Below are positions 9,613-19,771 of a DNA stretch of 64,000 bases, piece after piece. The notes under the pieces are model-generated. The model was not told the DNA's origin, made no database searches, and saw only the letters and a program-made list of their open reading frames with translations. Source of the stretch: Dehalococcoidia bacterium (GTDB taxonomy: Bacteria; Chloroflexota; Dehalococcoidia; Lucifugimonadales; UBA3495); assembly GCA_022451925.1 (NCBI GenBank), contig JAKUNL010000002.1:34858-98857 (forward strand). Direction: 5' to 3'. Every line of letters begins with the position of its first letter. Within the stretch, counting starts at the first letter, position 1. Made by a program: the position numbers and the translations under genes.

Positions 9613-10125
9613 ATGAACTGGGTTGATATCGCAATCTTGGTTGTTTGGGGAATCACCGTCTTCTGGGGGTACTCCACTGGTCTCATGGGTGTTCTGGTGC
9701 CCTTCATTTGTTTGGTGCTTGGTTTGGTGCTCTCCAGCCGGATCGGTGACACCGTTGGTGGGATGTTCTCAAGCATCACAGATAACGAGAACGCGCAAGC
9801 TGTGGCTGGGTTTGTGCTGGTCTTTGGAGTCCTGTTTGTTGCAGGTGGAATATTGAGCTTAATGGCTAGGAAGCTACTGAGCATAATTCCGCTTTTCGGA
9901 ACTGTAAACAATCTGGCCGGTATGGTGGTTGGGTTGTTAATCGGATTCTTGTTGCTTTCCGGTATTTTAACGGCCGTACAGAAGTACCCTGTTAAAGGTA
10001 TGGAAAAAGATATAGGCAAATCAACGTTGGGGGCTTTCCTGGCTGATAACTTTGATGTGGTGATCCGCGGTCTTGGATTTATCCCAGGAGACTGGGATCA
10101 AGAATTGGAGAAACTCGCTAAATAA
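9613..10125 (+). CDS. CvpA-family membrane protein
   Basis: MNWVDIAILVVWGITVFWGYSTGLMGVLVPFICLVLGLVLSSRI...GTVNNLAGMVVGLLIGFLLLS. Confidence 0.8.
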   Translation: MNWVDIAILVVWGITVFWGYSTGLMGVLVPFICLVLGLVLSSRIGDTVGGMFSSITDNENAQAVAGFVLVFGVLFVAGGILSLMARKLLSIIPLFGTVNNLAGMVVGLLIGFLLLSGILTAVQKYPVKGMEKDIGKSTLGAFLADNFDVVIRGLGFIPGDWDQELEKLAK

Positions 10126-10270
10126 TTGCCTGTTAGTCTGGCCGGCGTTAAGTTGACGTAACTAATCAAAGCCCATGTGCTACTATGTTTGCCAATGGGT
10201 CTATGGGCCCTGAGCGCGCCCAGGACAGGGCCCTTTAAGCGGAGTTAGAGTCTATACGCGCCTTGGGCGC

Positions 10271-10981
10271 ATGTGTGGTGGCAACTTCCCCCTAGTGCTC
10301 TTTTGGAACTGTTCGAAAGAGTTACCGAACTGGATTTGGGAGGACCGGTGGCCGACCGACATGGTTAAACAGGCGGAAATAAAACGTCCGGCAAAAAACG
10401 GGGTTGCCCGCGGGACTTCAATGATGGAAGTTGCGGATGCGACAGCAGTTAACGTTTTGATTCGCGCGCCGGTATTGGTGCTGAACTTGAACTATGTGCC
10501 GGTGAATATTTGCACTGTCCGTCGGGCCATTGTTTTGCTGGCTAAAGGGAAAGCGGAGCGACTAGAAAGCCACCTGGGCTATCTTCATACTGTTGATCAG
10601 GAGATAGATGCCCCTTCGATTATCAGGTTGGACTATATGGTCAAGCGCCCATTTGTCCCTAGGAAGCTGTCCAAGAAGGAAGTTTTCTTGCGGGATAAGT
10701 ACACTTGCCAATATTGCGGCAAAAAACCCCGGGATCTGACTTTAGATCACGTTATACCTCGGAGACAGCATGGACCTCACACTTGGGAGAACGTTGTAGC
10801 AGCTTGTAACGGATGCAACCTGCATAAAGCCGGTCGCACTCCGGAGGAGGCAAAGATGCGGCTAGGCACCAAGCCAAAGGCTCCAGACCCGAACCCTTAT
10901 TTGATCCTTCAGAATAGAGTTATTTTAGATGAATGGAAGGTTTACATTCCTTGGTCTATCCGGGATGAAAATGGTAGTTAG
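10271..10981 (+). CDS. HNH endonuclease (true start may be downstream, near 10361 or 10421)
   Basis: KEVFLRDKYTCQYCGKKPRDLTLDHVIPRRQHGPHTWENVVAACNGCNLHKAGRTPEEA. Confidence 0.93.
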   Translation: MCGGNFPLVLFWNCSKELPNWIWEDRWPTDMVKQAEIKRPAKNGVARGTSMMEVADATAVNVLIRAPVLVLNLNYVPVNICTVRRAIVLLAKGKAERLESHLGYLHTVDQEIDAPSIIRLDYMVKRPFVPRKLSKKEVFLRDKYTCQYCGKKPRDLTLDHVIPRRQHGPHTWENVVAACNGCNLHKAGRTPEEAKMRLGTKPKAPDPNPYLILQNRVILDEWKVYIPWSIRDENGS

Positions 10982-11167
10982 CAGGTTTGTTGTACGGTGG
11001 TGGGTTTCTTGACGACAATTGGCAGGGCTAATTCTGATACGGGGTTCTCTCAGCGTTCGTAGGCCGTAATGACTGTATGACGTACTTATTTCAGTGGCAA
11101 AGTAAAGTCTCAAGGATTGCGTAATTCACCGTCTCGGGTTATCTATAGTAGGTAACCATAATCCTGC

Positions 11168-12187
11168 TCATACGGTGCCGGCTTCGATTGGCAGATTGAT
11201 CATTAAAACTTCCATCGTCAGTCTAGGATTCGCATTATTGTCCAGATTTGATAACGTTTGTATCAAGCGATTGATAAACTGCATAATATTTGATGTACTC
11301 AACCCTGAAGCTTGGGTCCGTAAGGAATCCGCATGGTCTGTATTGTGAAGAAAATCTTCCGCACCTTCTTTGATTAGGAGAAGGTCTCGCCACCAGCTAA
11401 GCCAAAGTGACAAAAGGTTGTTTGCCGCTTCTCGGTCTCTGCTGAATAGGGAAGCAACCTCATTGGCGTAGGTGAAGCGGGTTTCCAACCCTGCGGCTAG
11501 GGTTTCCTCGATTTTTTCCAGGTCTGCCTGTCGTTGTTCTAGTACCTGCGCATCGTTTAATGCGTTAATGGCCCAACCCATACAGCCACGAGAAAGTCGA
11601 AATAGCTGTTCTGCCTTTTCCCGTGATGCTTGGTGACCGTTGACCAGACGTTCGACCATCTTATCTTTGGATATCGGGACCAAATTTAGGGTTTGGCAGC
11701 GTGATTGGACTGTCGGTAATACGGCGCTTTCGTTGGCTGTAAGTAGCAGAAACATCACCTGAGGCGGTGGTTCTTCCAGGGTTTTTAATAGCGCATTAGC
11801 GCATTCATCACTCATGAATTCCGCGCCATTAATAATCACCACGCTAGTGGAACCCTCATATGGGTTCAAGTGTACCCGGCGCAATGATTCTTTTAGTTCG
11901 TTTATGCCTATCATGATCCTTGCCGCACGGCCTTCTGTACCTTGGCCGGGAGATAATATCCTGATGTCTGAGTGATTTCCCTCTGCGATTCTGGTGCATT
12001 GGTCGCACGAACCACAAGGTTCACCAGATCCTTCTAGGCAATTTATGGCTTGGCATAGATTTATGGCGAGAGCCATTTTCCCCACGTGTGGGGGGCCGCA
12101 TAACAGGTAGGCATGGGATTGTCTTTTCTGCCGGAAACTGGACTCAAGCCCGTTGAGCAAGTGATCTTGGCCAATGATGTTCCACAT
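11168..12187 (-). CDS. holB: DNA polymerase III subunit delta'
   Basis: GQDHLLNGLESSFRQKRQSHAYLLCGPPHVGKMALA, CGSCDQC zinc site, NALLKTLEEPPPQVMFLLLT. Confidence 0.9.
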   Translation of the reverse strand: MWNIIGQDHLLNGLESSFRQKRQSHAYLLCGPPHVGKMALAINLCQAINCLEGSGEPCGSCDQCTRIAEGNHSDIRILSPGQGTEGRAARIMIGINELKESLRRVHLNPYEGSTSVVIINGAEFMSDECANALLKTLEEPPPQVMFLLLTANESAVLPTVQSRCQTLNLVPISKDKMVERLVNGHQASREKAEQLFRLSRGCMGWAINALNDAQVLEQRQADLEKIEETLAAGLETRFTYANEVASLFSRDREAANNLLSLWLSWWRDLLLIKEGAEDFLHNTDHADSLRTQASGLSTSNIMQFINRLIQTLSNLDNNANPRLTMEVLMINLPIEAGTV

Positions 12188-12293
12188 AAAATCTGAGTTC
12201 CAGACGGCTGTTAATAAAGTCGATAAATTCTTACTTGTGTCATTTTATCAATTTATATTACGTAGCACTTCTTGAACAGCCAGTATAATTTGT

Positions 12294-13601
12294 TTAAACC
12301 AAATCGAGGCTGAGAAGATCTTGGTAACTTTCTCTGCGGCGAATCAATTGGCTCTTGCCGTCCTTGACTAGGATCATGGGAGGGCGTGGGTTCATGTTGT
12401 AGGTGCTGGCCATTGAAGGGCAGTAGGCTCCCGCTGCTGGAATAGCCAGAATATCGCCCGATTCCAAATGGGGAAGCATAACGTCCGTGGCCAGTAAATC
12501 TCCAGACTCGCAATATTTCCCGGCGACTGTCACCTGTTCCACGGGTTCCTGATCTGCTTTATTGGCGGCAACCACCTCGTATTCGGCCTGGTAGAGGGCT
12601 GGGCGTATGTTATCTCCCATGCCTCCGTCGACACTAACAAATTTTCGTACTCCAGGTACGTCTTTAATCGCTCCAATGCGGTACAGGGCCACTCCAGCGG
12701 GGCCGATGATGGCTCGACCCGGCTCAATCACCAGCGAAGGTAATTCCATTCCCAAGTCCTCGCAGGTTTCTTTTATAGTTGAGACTATGGTTTCTGCGTA
12801 GTCAGATACGGGAGGCGGTTCGTCCTCGCGTGTGTAGCTGATTGCGAACCCACCGCCAGGGCTGAATTTTTGCAACGCAAGTCCTTCTTCCCTGAACTGG
12901 GCTGCAAATCTAAGTACGAGATCCACTGCAACACGGTATGGCTCCAGTTCAAAGATCGGAGAACCCAGATGGAAGTGTAGACCACGTAAATTTAGGTTTT
13001 TGGCGCTTAGACCCATTCTGATCGCTTCTGCCGCGTGCCCGGTCTGGATCGAAAAGCCAAATTTTGAGTCTAAAACTCCAGTCGTAGTATAAACATGCGT
13101 GTGTGGGTCCACTCCAGGGGAGACCCTGATAAGTATGTCCTGCGTCTTTCCTGATTCACCGGCTAACTGGTCAAGTAGTTGCATCTCATGGAAGCTGTCC
13201 ACAACCACCCAGCCAATGGAACTGTCGAGAGCTTCTTTCAATTCCTGGGGAGTTTTATTGTTGCCGTGAAAATAGACTTCATCCATTGGGATGCTGGCAC
13301 TGATGGTGGTGGCCAATTCCCCGCCTGAGACCACGTCAAACCCCATCCCTTCCTCTAAAAACAGCTTGGCTAATATAGGATTTATATAAGCCTTGCAGGC
13401 GTACGATACATTGGTATTTGGGTAGATTTTTCTGAATTCGTCTATGAAGCTGCGGCAGCGAGTCCGCAGAGTTTTCTCGTCAAGTACATAAATAGGTGTA
13501 CCGTACTCTTCGGCCAGATCACTGGCCTTGCAGCCTCCAAGGATCAGCTGGCCTTGGGAGTCGACTTCGGCGCTGTCTGGAAATACACTCTGAGGGAACA
13601 T
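12294..13601 (-). CDS. lysA: diaminopimelate decarboxylase
   Basis: YGTPIYVLDEKTLR...SYACKAYINPILAKLF...SGGELATTI...HGNNKTPQEL...SPGGGFAISY. Track ORF extends to 13706; ATG at 13601 (MFPQSVFPDS) is a more usual start. Confidence 0.93.
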   Translation of the reverse strand: MFPQSVFPDSAEVDSQGQLILGGCKASDLAEEYGTPIYVLDEKTLRTRCRSFIDEFRKIYPNTNVSYACKAYINPILAKLFLEEGMGFDVVSGGELATTISASIPMDEVYFHGNNKTPQELKEALDSSIGWVVVDSFHEMQLLDQLAGESGKTQDILIRVSPGVDPHTHVYTTTGVLDSKFGFSIQTGHAAEAIRMGLSAKNLNLRGLHFHLGSPIFELEPYRVAVDLVLRFAAQFREEGLALQKFSPGGGFAISYTREDEPPPVSDYAETIVSTIKETCEDLGMELPSLVIEPGRAIIGPAGVALYRIGAIKDVPGVRKFVSVDGGMGDNIRPALYQAEYEVVAANKADQEPVEQVTVAGKYCESGDLLATDVMLPHLESGDILAIPAAGAYCPSMASTYNMNPRPPMILVKDGKSQLIRRRESYQDLLSLDLV

Positions 13602-13830
13602 GTCAATCCTTTCTTTTATACGGGCTGATTGAGTTTGGGTGAATGTCAAATCACGAGTAAACCAGGCTCGATGATCAAGACGCAGACAAAATGATAGTGC
13701 CAGCAAAAAAAATGCGCAACCACAAGGCTAAAACCCGAGCGGTCGTTACTTCCGTTGACGCGGAATCTGGCTAAGTATAAACTCTGGTCACTTCGACGTC
13801 CTGAGCTTAAATCACTCCTAACAAGGTTAT

Positions 13831-14331
13831 TTGTCCACGGCTTATTCGTCACGCAAGGGAGCTATTTTGAACATTCAGCTGACTGTAAATGGAAAAGCCC
13901 AAGAAAAGGAAGTGGATGCGCGCTTGCTACTGGTCCATTTTCTCAGAGATGACCTGGGACTAACCGGAACTAAAATTGGATGTGACACCAGTCAATGTGG
14001 AGCTTGTGTGGTTAGCATGGATGGCAAGACGATAAAATCATGTACTTGTCTGGCTGTTCAAGCCAATGGTAGTGACATCACCACCATTGAAGGTGTGGCG
14101 CCGGACGGTGTATTGGATCCGGTACAAGAAGCGTTCTGGGATAACCACGGCCTCCAATGCGGGTATTGCACCGCCGGGATGATTATAACCACGGTGGAAC
14201 TTCTTAAGAAAAATCCCAACCCGTCTGATGATGAGGTACGGGAAGGACTCAAGGGTAATATCTGCCGCTGCACCGGCTACCAAAATATTGTGAAGTCGGT
14301 CCAAGCCGCCGCTAAAGTCAACAGGAGTTAA
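13831..14331 (+). CDS. coxS: xanthine dehydrogenase/CODH-family small 2Fe-2S subunit (start possibly TTG 13867)
   Basis: [12 protein letters not shown] and [13 protein letters not shown]...[13 protein letters not shown]. Confidence 0.92.
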   Translation: MSTAYSSRKGAILNIQLTVNGKAQEKEVDARLLLVHFLRDDLGLTGTKIGCDTSQCGACVVSMDGKTIKSCTCLAVQANGSDITTIEGVAPDGVLDPVQEAFWDNHGLQCGYCTAGMIITTVELLKKNPNPSDDEVREGLKGNICRCTGYQNIVKSVQAAAKVNRS

Positions 14332-14333
14332 TC

Positions 14334-16685
14334 ATGACGACACGAATATTTGGTTCAGGTATCCGTCGGCGTGAGGACCCCCGGTTGATTACCGGTGGCG
14401 CTACGTATACAGATGACGTCCAACTTCCTGGGATGCTTTATGCGGCCATGCTGCGCAGCCCACATGCTCATGCAAAGATAAATAGCATCGACATTACTTC
14501 GGCGGTAGGAGCCCGGGGAGTAGTTGCCGTTTATACCGGCGCTGACATCGAAGGGGTTCTGAACGGGATTCCTTGTGCTTGGGTTCCGCCTGGAGCAGAC
14601 TTGGTTGCCGTGACACATCCAGCCATAGCTAAAGACGTAGTCCGTTACCAGGGTGATGCCGTGGCTGTGGTGGTAGCGGAAGACCGGTACCAGGCCGAAG
14701 ACGCCCTCGAATTAATAAATGTGGATTACGAAATATTGCCTTCGGTCACCAATCCTGAGGCAGCTATGAAACCGGGAGCACCTCAACTTCATGAGGACGC
14801 GCCCAATAATCAGGCATTCCATTGGGTGTCAGAGGGAGGTGATACGGAAGCCGCTTTCTCTGCCGCTGATGTTATTGTCAAAGATACCATCATCCAACAG
14901 CGATTGATTCCCAATGCTATGGAACCTCGTTCTGCGGTAGCTACCTGGACGAAAGCAACCGGTGAGTTGACCTTGTGGAGTACCAGTCAGAACCCTCACA
15001 TCTGCCGGTTTTTGGCGTCTTTGGTGACTGGCCTCGGAGAGCACAAGATTCGGGTCATCGCCACAGAAGTCGGGGGCGGGTTTGGCAGCAAGATACCTGT
15101 CTATGCTGACGAGATGATCACATCCTTCTGCTCCATGCAGCTGGGTCGTCCGGTTAAGTGGACTGCCACCCGTTCAGAGGGTTTCCAATCGACCATTCAT
15201 GGGCGTGACCACGTCGAGTACGTGGAAATGGCGGCAACACAAGAAGGCAAAATTACGGGTGTCCGATCCAAGATATACGCTGGTATGGGGGCCTATCTAT
15301 CCACCGCTGGCCCTGGTGTTCCAACTATCCTACACGGTCTGATTTATTGCGGTCCCTATGACATTGGAGCGACAAAGGCAGACGTCTACGGGGTATTCAG
15401 CAATGCCACCCCCACAGACGCCTACCGTGGTGCCGGTCGTCCGGAAGCGACATTTCTGATTGAACGTTTGGTCGATTTGCTAGCGGTTGAATTAGGCACA
15501 GACCCAGCAGAATTACGACGGAAGAATCTGATTCCTAAGTTCGAAGAAGGTCATGATGTTATTAGCGGCTTGACCTATGACAGCGGAGATTATGAGCCGC
15601 TGATGGACATGGTGCTTGGTCATGCTGATTACTCGGCTCTGCGCCAGGAACAAGCCCAGATGCGAGAAAATGGGCATTACATGGGCATAGGCGTGACCTG
15701 CTACAACGAAATCTGTGGTCTTGGTCCCTCGCAAGTTGCTGGAGCGGTTGGTTTCGGAGGTGGTCTTTGGGAGAGCGCGATCGTTCGATTCCATCCCACC
15801 GGTAAAGTTCACGTTTACTCAGGAATCTCACCGCATGGACAAGGAGAGGAAACCACTTTTGCTCAAATCGTCTCCGATGAATTAGGAGTCGATGTGGACG
15901 ATGTGACCATAACCCATGGCGACACTAGCAATACCCCAATGGGTTGGGGAACGTACGGCAGCCGGACTACTTCAGTAGGTGCTGGTGCCATGGTGATAGC
16001 TGCTCGCAAGATCAAAGAGAAGGCCCGTCTCCTGGCCGCTCATCTTTTGGAAGCTGCTGAGTCAGATGTTGAATACAGAGACGGCCAGTTCTCGGTGAAA
16101 GGTTCACCAGACCAGTCTAAAAGTATTCAGGAGATGGCGACAATGGCCAACGTAGCCTGGAACTTACCGGAAGGCATGGAACCTGGACTTGAAGCGTCAG
16201 CGTTCTATGACCCGCCGAACTTTGTTTACCCATTTGGGACGCATCTGGCCGTGGTGGACGTTGACAAAGATAATGGCCATATTGTCGTTAGGCGATATAT
16301 CGCCGGTGATGACTGCGGTCCCCAAATTAATCCTATGATCGTAGAGGGTCAAGTCCACGGCGGTGTTGTTCAGGGCATCGGTCAGGCCTTGTGGGAGCAT
16401 GCGATTTATGATGATAATGGCCAGTTGGTAACGGGGTCGATGACCGACTATGCTTTGCCTCGAGCTCACTTGTTGCCAAATATTGAATCACTTAGCACGG
16501 TGACTCCCTCGCCTCATAACCCGTTGGGCGTGAAAGGTGTTGGCGAAACGGGATCAATCGCCTCCACTGTTACCGTTTATAACGCAGTGATTGACGCCCT
16601 ACGGCCTTTAGGCGTCACACGAATCGACATGCCACTAACCCCGGAAAAAGTCTGGCAGGCCATTCGCCAGGGACATGGGAGTTAA
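14334..16685 (+). CDS. xanthine dehydrogenase/CODH-family molybdopterin large subunit (form II-like)
   Basis: GSGIRRREDPRLITGGATYTDD...EVGGGFGSK...AYRGAGRPEA...GVGETGSI. Confidence 0.93.
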   Translation: MTTRIFGSGIRRREDPRLITGGATYTDDVQLPGMLYAAMLRSPHAHAKINSIDITSAVGARGVVAVYTGADIEGVLNGIPCAWVPPGADLVAVTHPAIAKDVVRYQGDAVAVVVAEDRYQAEDALELINVDYEILPSVTNPEAAMKPGAPQLHEDAPNNQAFHWVSEGGDTEAAFSAADVIVKDTIIQQRLIPNAMEPRSAVATWTKATGELTLWSTSQNPHICRFLASLVTGLGEHKIRVIATEVGGGFGSKIPVYADEMITSFCSMQLGRPVKWTATRSEGFQSTIHGRDHVEYVEMAATQEGKITGVRSKIYAGMGAYLSTAGPGVPTILHGLIYCGPYDIGATKADVYGVFSNATPTDAYRGAGRPEATFLIERLVDLLAVELGTDPAELRRKNLIPKFEEGHDVISGLTYDSGDYEPLMDMVLGHADYSALRQEQAQMRENGHYMGIGVTCYNEICGLGPSQVAGAVGFGGGLWESAIVRFHPTGKVHVYSGISPHGQGEETTFAQIVSDELGVDVDDVTITHGDTSNTPMGWGTYGSRTTSVGAGAMVIAARKIKEKARLLAAHLLEAAESDVEYRDGQFSVKGSPDQSKSIQEMATMANVAWNLPEGMEPGLEASAFYDPPNFVYPFGTHLAVVDVDKDNGHIVVRRYIAGDDCGPQINPMIVEGQVHGGVVQGIGQALWEHAIYDDNGQLVTGSMTDYALPRAHLLPNIESLSTVTPSPHNPLGVKGVGETGSIASTVTVYNAVIDALRPLGVTRIDMPLTPEKVWQAIRQGHGS

Positions 16686-16687
16686 GA

Positions 16688-17575
16688 ATGTTTGCAACAG
16701 AATTCGAGTATCAGAGAGCTACATCCGTTTCAGAGGCTATCCAGCTTCTAAGTAATAACCCAGGTGCCAAGATTCTCGCCGGTGGCCACAGCCTGCTGCC
16801 TATGATGAAATTACGCCTTACCAGCATACCAATGCTCATTGATATCGGTGGCATTAACGAGTTGCGTGGGATTTCAGTTGAGAACAACATTCTGCGCATC
16901 GGTGCTTTGACAACCCACGCAGAGATTGCTGAATCCTATGACGTTAAAGACAATGCCGGTATCCTCTGGGAGACGGCTTACGGGATTGGTGATCCCCAGG
17001 TAAGAAACAGAGGAACCATCGGTGGGAACATCTCCCATGCCGACCCCGCTTCAGACTTGCCTACGGTGTTAAAAGTAATGGACGCCAAGTTTACCATTCA
17101 GGGCACTGGTGGGCTTATGAGAGGCGGGTCTAGGGTGGTTTCAGCTGATGATTTCTTCATCGGGCCGTTTGAGACGGACTTGGGAGAGAATGAAATTTTA
17201 ACAGCCATTGAGATGCCCGTGTTGATGGCTAACCAACATGCTGAGTACGCCAAGATGGCCCACCCTGCTACGTCTTTTGCCGTGGTAGGGGCTGGGGTGG
17301 TTCTCACAGTGGAAGATGACGTTTGTACTGCCGCCAGAGTAGCCGTCGGTGGATTTACTCCCGTTCCCACCAGAGGCCTGACTGTGGAACAGGCCTTGAT
17401 AGGTAAAGTTTTGAACGAAGAGAATATCGCTTCGGCAACTATCCTGATTCACGGAGATTTGGGTTCGGACGTATTTGGGGACGTATTTGCATCAGCCGAA
17501 TACCGCCAAGCGATGGCAGCTATTGAGCTTAAGCATGCGATATTCCACGCAACTGGCCTAGCCCACCATAACTGA
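16688..17575 (+). CDS. coxM: xanthine dehydrogenase/CODH-family FAD-binding medium subunit
   Basis: AKILAGGHSLLPMMKLRL...QVRNRGTIGGNISHADPASDLP. Confidence 0.93.
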   Translation: MFATEFEYQRATSVSEAIQLLSNNPGAKILAGGHSLLPMMKLRLTSIPMLIDIGGINELRGISVENNILRIGALTTHAEIAESYDVKDNAGILWETAYGIGDPQVRNRGTIGGNISHADPASDLPTVLKVMDAKFTIQGTGGLMRGGSRVVSADDFFIGPFETDLGENEILTAIEMPVLMANQHAEYAKMAHPATSFAVVGAGVVLTVEDDVCTAARVAVGGFTPVPTRGLTVEQALIGKVLNEENIASATILIHGDLGSDVFGDVFASAEYRQAMAAIELKHAIFHATGLAHHN

Positions 17576-17615
17576 GTAAATAAATTTCTAAAGCTTAAAA
17601 GGCCGCGTGAAGTAA

Positions 17616-18425
17616 ATGAAAATTTTGGTGATCAACGATGACGGAATCAACTCGCCAGGAATCTGGGCGGCAGCTCGGGCCTTACGGCAGGTTGGTGAGG
17701 TTGTTGTTGTTGCGCCTGATCGACAACAAAGTGGCGTTGGAGCCTGTTTAACCCTTCATGCCCCGGTCAAAGCTGGTGAATGGAGGGTTGACCAAGAGTT
17801 TCAAGGTGAATCAGATGGGTTATTCCCGGTGAGCGCTTTCTCCGTGGAAGGAACCCCCGGAGATAGCTGCATACTGGCTTTAGAAAGCCTGGTTCAGAAC
17901 GTGGATTTGGTGGTGTCTGGAGTGAATGCCGGCTCGAATGTCGGTTACGACGTTATGGTCTCTGGAACCGTGGGCGGCGCAGTGCAGAGTTATGTACGGG
18001 GCATTAATACCATTGCGATATCCGTGGCCGCAGTGACGAACACCAAATACGATATTGCGGAGAAGGTTCTGAAACCCTTGGCCGAAAAGTTCGTAGAGTA
18101 CTCAGGCGACACCTTGTTTTTGAACGTGAATATCCCGAAGATAGATATGAACCAGGTAGCAGGCGTGAAAGTGACTCGACTGGGAGGCCGATCCTGGGGC
18201 GAAAACGTCAAGGCGGAAAATGTAGGTCCAGAGAAACGATATTGGATATCCAGGAACAAACCCAGCACAGTGACTCCTGCTGAAGACAGTGACATAGCCG
18301 CGATCAAGAAGAATTGGATTTCCATCACACCATTGCATTTGGCGTTGGGCAATGACGAGGCTATGACGGGAGTTGAAACGCTAATCGGTGATATACCACA
18401 GCAGATTCTGGATCGCCCTGACTAA
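17616..18425 (+). CDS. surE: 5'/3'-nucleotidase SurE
   Basis: ILVINDDGINSPGIWAAARAL...VVAPDRQQSGVGACLTL...VSGVNAGSNVGYDVMVSGTVGGA. Confidence 0.95.
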   Translation: MKILVINDDGINSPGIWAAARALRQVGEVVVVAPDRQQSGVGACLTLHAPVKAGEWRVDQEFQGESDGLFPVSAFSVEGTPGDSCILALESLVQNVDLVVSGVNAGSNVGYDVMVSGTVGGAVQSYVRGINTIAISVAAVTNTKYDIAEKVLKPLAEKFVEYSGDTLFLNVNIPKIDMNQVAGVKVTRLGGRSWGENVKAENVGPEKRYWISRNKPSTVTPAEDSDIAAIKKNWISITPLHLALGNDEAMTGVETLIGDIPQQILDRPD

Positions 18426-18449
18426 AAAACTTAGAGTGGAAGTGTTTTT

Positions 18450-19073
18450 CTATATGGATTTGGTTTGTTCCGGTGAAACGGCCAGTCCAACACCTATCAT
18501 GCTCTCTTGAGTGATGAGTTTGGCAAGTTCTTCTTCGCTCATTTCTTCGGTGCCGGCTGGTCGCTTAGGCAGTATTAGATATCGGAAGTCTGCGCTGCTG
18601 TCTATTACCCGAACCTCAATACTTTCGTCTAACTCGGTTCCGAATTCCTTTAGTACTCCCCTCGGGTCAACAACTACTCGAGAGCGGTAGGCCAGCCCTT
18701 TGTACCAAGCCGGTGGGCGCCCAATGATTGCTCTGGGATAGCAAGAACACAATGTGCAGACGGCCATGTTGTGGACGTCGTCCGTGTTTTCTAGGACCGT
18801 TAGTTTTGGGGCAGTCTCGGGTAGGTCGTATCCTAGCTCCATAAGAGCTGTTTCAGCATCAGCTAAGAGTCGCGCTTTGTACTCAGAGTCGACCCAGGCG
18901 TGAGCCAACACTTTGGCTCCGTCTTCGGGTGAGCGGGAGTCAATTTGGTCTGCCATGGTGAGGATATCATCCATGGAGCAGATACCTTTTTCGATTAATA
19001 ATTCTTGGATAGCCTCTGCTCTTAAGGAATAATATTTCGCGTTGTCGCCGTGGGAATGTCCTTTCTCAACCAT
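18450..19073 (-). CDS. nitrile hydratase alpha / thiocyanate hydrolase gamma-type subunit
   Basis: VCTLCSCYPRAIIGRPPAWYKGLAYRSRVVVDPRGVL; CTLCSC cysteine cluster is the cobalt-type metal site. Confidence 0.92.
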   Translation of the reverse strand: MVEKGHSHGDNAKYYSLRAEAIQELLIEKGICSMDDILTMADQIDSRSPEDGAKVLAHAWVDSEYKARLLADAETALMELGYDLPETAPKLTVLENTDDVHNMAVCTLCSCYPRAIIGRPPAWYKGLAYRSRVVVDPRGVLKEFGTELDESIEVRVIDSSADFRYLILPKRPAGTEEMSEEELAKLITQESMIGVGLAVSPEQTKSI

Positions 19074-19089
19074 GGAGTGTTCTCCTGGA

Positions 19090-19371
19090 TTAAATTGTTT
19101 CCAGCCAATTTTCGTAGATGTCTAAAAGAAGGGTATCTTGTGCTGCACCTTTGTATTCTTTCCATAAGTCAGTCTGGGCAAACTTGACTAGGTACAAAGG
19201 CTGAGCTGGCAGCCCGTCGCCTCCGTAGGCCAGTCCTTCTGGATTAGGAAACGGTCCCCAGGATGTTTCTATTTGGCCATGCTTGCCTTGGACATACTCT
19301 GGCGTTCGGAAGTGTGTCGGTGGTACACCTACTCGAATGCGAACTTGGTCGCCAGGTTGGAACTTGGCCAT
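19090..19371 (-). CDS. nitrile hydratase beta C-terminal-like subunit (SH3-like)
   Basis: FQPGDQVRIRVGVPPTHFRTPEYVQGKHGQIETSWGPFPNPE...PLYLVKFAQTDLW. Confidence 0.88.
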   Translation of the reverse strand: MAKFQPGDQVRIRVGVPPTHFRTPEYVQGKHGQIETSWGPFPNPEGLAYGGDGLPAQPLYLVKFAQTDLWKEYKGAAQDTLLLDIYENWLETI

Positions 19372-19373
19372 TA

Positions 19374-19676
19374 TTATTTTTTTCCCTGTTCGAGCGTTTT
19401 CATCTTAGCGTCGATCTCGTCGGTGGTCATTATGCCTTGTTCCACCAGTAGCATCTCCATGGCAGCGGTCCATTTTTCGTAATAGGCAAGGGATTCATAT
19501 GTTTCCAGATCCATACTTTCGATGGCTCGGCGTAGCTGGTCGGAGGTTTTAAGTCCCCTTTCTCCGAGGACTCCGTTCAGAGCGTCAACCTTTCTTTCCC
19601 ATTCCTCCATTTCGTGTTCGGAATGATCGATGGGGTCTTCGTTTGGCCAGCCACCACGGTCATGTACTTTAGGCAT
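19374..19676 (-). CDS. nitrile hydratase beta N-terminal-like subunit
   Basis: VHDRGGWPN...WERKVDALNGVLGERG...LRRAIESMDLETYESLAYYEKWTAAMEMLLVEQGIMTTDEID. Confidence 0.88.
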   Translation of the reverse strand: MPKVHDRGGWPNEDPIDHSEHEMEEWERKVDALNGVLGERGLKTSDQLRRAIESMDLETYESLAYYEKWTAAMEMLLVEQGIMTTDEIDAKMKTLEQGKK

Positions 19677-19771
19677 ATTGTGCTCCAGTAGGTACAGTAT
19701 GATCTCTTGATATGTTAATTCTGATGAATTTAGTTGGCAAGGAATGCAGAGGACTGCTGGCTACTAACTGG

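Noticed and set aside
10206-10234. Hairpin GGGCCCTG...CAGGGCCC upstream of the HNH gene
   Set aside because: Short U-tract (TTT) and unclear role; could be the terminator of cvpA or a leader hairpin, not strong enough to call.
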